Shown in pieces: positions 61,390-64,000 of a DNA stretch of 64,000 nt (the first letter of the stretch is position 1; every line of letters starts with the position of its first letter). The notes beneath the pieces were generated by a model. The model was not told where the DNA came from. It did not search any database and saw only the letters and a program-made list of their open reading frames with translations. The position numbers were made by a program, and so were the translations under genes. The stretch comes from Streptomyces asiaticus (GTDB lineage: Bacteria > Actinomycetota > Actinomycetes > Streptomycetales > Streptomycetaceae): NCBI RefSeq assembly GCF_018138715.1, contig NZ_JAGSHX010000006.1:10058693-10122692 (forward strand). The letters run 5' to 3'.

Positions 61390-62420
61390 TGGGCTCTGTC
61401 GCTGATCGGTCACGCAGCAGCGCGGCCAGGCGGCGGCCGTACTCGGTGATCGAGGCCAGGGCGGACATCGCTCGCCCACTTCGGTAAGGAGCTTGCGTTC
61501 GGTGTCCGTGAGGTGCTCGGGGCGACGCATGATCCAGTCGGTGACGCGGCGGACGGTGTATCCAATAAAACCGCGAGAGGCTCGCGCAGTTCCGCACGGT
61601 GCCGGTTGATGATGTGCTCGACTGCCTCGGCGAGGTTGTGCATCAGATGCCAGATGCCAGATGCCAGATGTCGGCCACCTGCCTGGCCTGAGGGGCGCCT
61701 GAACTGGCCCCGTCGCGAAAGGACCCGGCCCGGTCGCGGCAGATGACCCGCACCTCGGGATGACCGCGCAGCCAGGTCGCGAAGGTTTCGGCGGTCCGGT
61801 CGGCCAGAACGTCGACTGGGCGATGGGTGGTCATGTTGATCAGGCTCGACGCGTAGGTCCTGCGGCGGCGCAGGGCGGACTCGTCGACGCCGAGGCGGGA
61901 CGGGGCCCGGCTCCGGGTCGGGTAGTGCGCGGATCAGCCGGAGCAGAGTGTCCTTGCAGGTCGAGATGGACATGCGCTTGGACAGCCGGGTTCCGGACGG
62001 CCGCCCGGGAACAGTGCCACGTCGGTGAGCAGGGCGGTGAGGGACTGCGCCCGGCGGGCGTGGCGGCGCGTCAGGCCGGGTATCTGCTCGGCGAACATCC
62101 GATGGGTGCAGGAAGCGTTCTCGCAGACGAGGCGCCGTGCCCGCAGCTCGATCCGCACGCGTCGGCCGGCGACGGGACGGTCGGCCAGGCACCGCTCGTA
62201 GTAACAGTGCACCCGTGGCGATCTCTGCCCGCACTCGGGACAGGCCGCCGATGCGGCCCGTGACCGTAAGGCGATACAGACCTCGATATCCGTGAGTACC
62301 AGCCGCTCGACCTCCACATCCACACCCGGGGAAGAGGAGGTCAGCCACGCGCACCGCTTCATCCACACCCAGGTGATTCCCACCCGCCGAACGACGACAG
62401 CCACCCCCAAATCAGCGACA
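61390..62420 (-). pseudogene. ISL3-family transposase remnant
   Basis: The N-terminal zinc finger reads ACPECGQRSPRVHCYYERCL and CENASCTHRMFAEQIPGLTR. Further on, in other frames, are [60 protein letters not shown] and MHNLAEAVEHIINRHRAELR. At least three frameshifts, one of them due to the heptamer repeat at 61644-61671, and a missing C-terminus make it inactive. Confidence 0.75.
61644..61671. repeat. Four tandem 7-bp units (CAGATGC) inside the ISL3 remnant
   Basis: Three exact CAGATGC units and a fourth CAGATGT lie where a normal transposase would encode DIWHLMHN with about half as many units. The extra 14 bp shift the frame and repeat the ASGIWHL reading, so slippage probably contributed to inactivation. 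Confidence 0.8.
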
Positions 62421-62496
62421 GAGCCCAAAACCTGAGCCAGAGTCGGCTCCCACCTGCAAAGCCACCGACGGAGTGGCCGGGGGCGGGCGCGACGGA

Positions 62497-63825
62497 TCAG
62501 GGCGTTCCTGCGGGCCGCCCTTCTTCATTGTGGGGCGGGTAAGTTGGTGGTACGCCGGATACGGCCGGGGAGCGGCCGCCCCCGATCCCGTCGCGACTCC
62601 TGTCTCCGTCCCCCTCCGTGGCCCTACCAGCGAGATGGACTACGGGCACCGCGCCCAGCGCACCCACCGTGGCGAGCGACGCGAACCAGGCCACGGCGGA
62701 CAGAAGCCCCACTTGCTCTGCCAGCGCCCCGACCCCGAGTACTGGTACGGACAGCGAGAAATACCCGACCACGTACGCGGCGGAGAAGACCTCGCCGCGG
62801 ATCGGCGCGGGGGTGACCGCCGTGAGCCCGGCGAGCGCGCCCGTGAAGCCGGTCCCCTGTCCCGCCCCTGCCGCCACCGCTGCGACGACCAGCAGTGGCA
62901 GGCTTCGCGCGCCGACGGCCCCGGCCAGCAGCGCCAGCCCCGCGGCCATGGTGCACAGCCCCAACACCTTCGCCCGTACGGGCGCGAGCCGTCCCGCGTG
63001 CATCTGGGCCAGCGCCGAGGTCACCAGCATGAGCGCCACGACCCCGCCGCCCATCGCGGTGCTCGTGGTCCGGCCCAGCCGCTCGGCCAGCGAAGGAGCC
63101 AGGGAGAGAAAGAGGCCGAGCAGGCTCCAGGAGAAGACGATCGTCAGGCTCGCCAGGGCGAACGCCCGCCGGACGACGTGTGGGATCGCCGGGCGACGCG
63201 GGCGCCATCGGGCCCCGCATGCCTGGGCGGGTGCGGGCCAGCGCAACAGTACGGCAGGCAGCAGCAGGCCCAGATGCGTGAGGTAGGGCACTATCAAGGG
63301 CGCGGGTAGCACCGCGGCGATCAGGCCCGAGAGCATGGGGCCACCCGCGCTGCCGATGGAAATGCCCAGGGACGCCAGCGCGGCGGCGCTGCCGACGGCG
63401 CGCCCGCGAGGAGAAGGCTGTGGCCCGGGCCCGCCCGAAGGCAGCGGTCCCCGTTCGGCGCCGTGCGCCGCGTCCGCCAGCGCGGCCGTCGCCGCGCCCG
63501 TGATGAGCCCGGCCGCCGTGCCCTGCAGCAGCCGCGCACCATACAGCGCTTCCCCTCCCGGCGCGCACGCGAAGAGTATCGAGCCCAACGCCGAGAGCCC
63601 CAGGCCGCAGACGGCTACGCGGCGCCGGCCCCAAGAGTCCGACAGACTCCCGCACACCAGCATCGTCGGGATGACCGCGGCGACGTACACGGCGAACAGC
63701 GCCGTGAGGGCCAATGGTGAGAGCGCGTACTCACGGGCGTACGCCCCATAGAGGGAAGTGGGGAGACTCGACCCCGCGCAGACCACGGTGATCGCGTACG
63801 TCGGTGCCAACTGGCGTGCGGCCAT
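62497..63825 (-). CDS. Major facilitator superfamily transporter
   Basis: 442 residues with about twelve membrane helices. The helix 2-3 loop reads CGSLSDSWGRRRVAVCGLGL, the MFS motif A (GxxSDxxGRRR). Motif C-like sequence (SLGISIGSAGGPMLSGLIAA) occurs in helix 5, as in drug-proton antiporters, so export of a small molecule is likely. A loop of about 20 residues (RGPLPSGGPGPQPSPRGR) follows helix 4. The tail after helix 12 is long and Gly/Pro-rich. It starts 6 bp after the stop of the partial gene at the window edge, so the two are probably one operon. Confidence 0.85.
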   Translation of the reverse strand: MAARQLAPTYAITVVCAGSSLPTSLYGAYAREYALSPLALTALFAVYVAAVIPTMLVCGSLSDSWGRRRVAVCGLGLSALGSILFACAPGGEALYGARLLQGTAAGLITGAATAALADAAHGAERGPLPSGGPGPQPSPRGRAVGSAAALASLGISIGSAGGPMLSGLIAAVLPAPLIVPYLTHLGLLLPAVLLRWPAPAQACGARWRPRRPAIPHVVRRAFALASLTIVFSWSLLGLFLSLAPSLAERLGRTTSTAMGGGVVALMLVTSALAQMHAGRLAPVRAKVLGLCTMAAGLALLAGAVGARSLPLLVVAAVAAGAGQGTGFTGALAGLTAVTPAPIRGEVFSAAYVVGYFSLSVPVLGVGALAEQVGLLSAVAWFASLATVGALGAVPVVHLAGRATEGDGDRSRDGIGGGRSPAVSGVPPTYPPHNEEGRPAGTP

Positions 63826-63831
63826 GCCGCG

Positions 63832-64000
63832 TCAGATACGGTTACAGATGTCGTCGAGCAGGCGCCGTTCCGCCGCCTCGTCCTCGTCCGCGCCGCCCAG
63901 CATGTACCCGCCGAACTTCATGTGGCCCCGCTCCTCGCCGAGCGCGATCACCCCCCGGCCGACCTCGGCGATCGCGGCCTCCACATCGGCGAGTTCGACC
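63832..64000 (-). CDS. C-terminus of an unidentified protein, cut by the window edge
   Basis: The last 55 residues read VELADVEAAIAEVGRGVIAL, GEERGHMKFGGYMLGGADED and EAAERRLLDDICNRI before TGA at 63834-63832. It is acidic, helical and apparently cytoplasmic. I do not recognise the family from this piece. It lies 6 bp upstream of the MFS start. Confidence 0.6.
   Translation of the reverse strand, partial: VELADVEAAIAEVGRGVIALGEERGHMKFGGYMLGGADEDEAAERRLLDDICNRI

Overview
The window is high-GC DNA with the codon bias, GTG/TTG starts, Tat-type leaders, many secreted ricin-lectin hydrolases and long antisense open frames typical of Streptomyces or a close relative. The density of broken genes and insertion-sequence remnants, especially 52-62 kb, suggests a chromosome arm rather than the core. 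No rRNA, tRNA or CRISPR was seen.

Region 1 (0.5-29.1 kb) is a carbohydrate-utilisation locus. A FadR-type GntR regulator (530-1279) precedes two minus-strand blocks. Block A (9772 to 1345) runs GH54 arabinofuranosidase, GH27 alpha-galactosidase, GH43-CBM6, an unassigned toroid-like protein and a beta-helix protein, with several ATGA overlaps. Block B (28728 to 16947) runs a frameshifted GH54, a GH39-like enzyme, GH59, GH29 fucosidase and a sugar ABC importer (binding protein plus two permeases, no ATPase). Between them lie a secreted alpha/beta hydrolase, a GH78 rhamnosidase and a CE1-type esterase. The activities (Ara, alpha-Gal, beta-Gal, Fuc, Rha) fit the side chains of plant arabinogalactan-proteins or a similar heteroglycan. 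Exact 11-bp palindromes of the form ACAT-N3-ATGT lie upstream of the regulator and upstream of both blocks, so I infer one regulon.

Region 2 (29.2-35.3 kb) holds a DUF2461 protein, a GAF remnant, a GMC oxidoreductase, a TetR regulator with twin operators facing a decayed CocE-type hydrolase, a SnoaL-like protein and a HAD remnant.

Region 3 (35.3-50.1 kb) is a compact NRPS cluster: one giant enzyme C-A-PCP-E-C-A-PCP-C-A-PCP-TE, then an AMP-ligase with an unrecognised C-terminal extension (TTG start on the NRPS stop), a cupin-like protein and an MbtH protein behind a 24-bp tandem duplication. It should make an N-capped tripeptide with a D residue first and a Thr-like second residue.

Region 4 (50.1-54.9 kb) has small mobile-element-like genes including a possible toxin-antitoxin pair, a DUF4760-like protein, an IS5 remnant fused to a broken PLP decarboxylase, a broken Lrp gene, a SMI1/KNR4 protein and a DUF2975/XRE pair.

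Region 5 (55-64 kb) has an MDR oxidoreductase, a GH62 arabinofuranosidase sharing a long operator-like sequence with the block A promoter region, a graveyard of IS1380, integrase, IS3, rhodanese and ISL3 remnants, a DHFR-family reductase, an MFS exporter and a partial gene at the edge.
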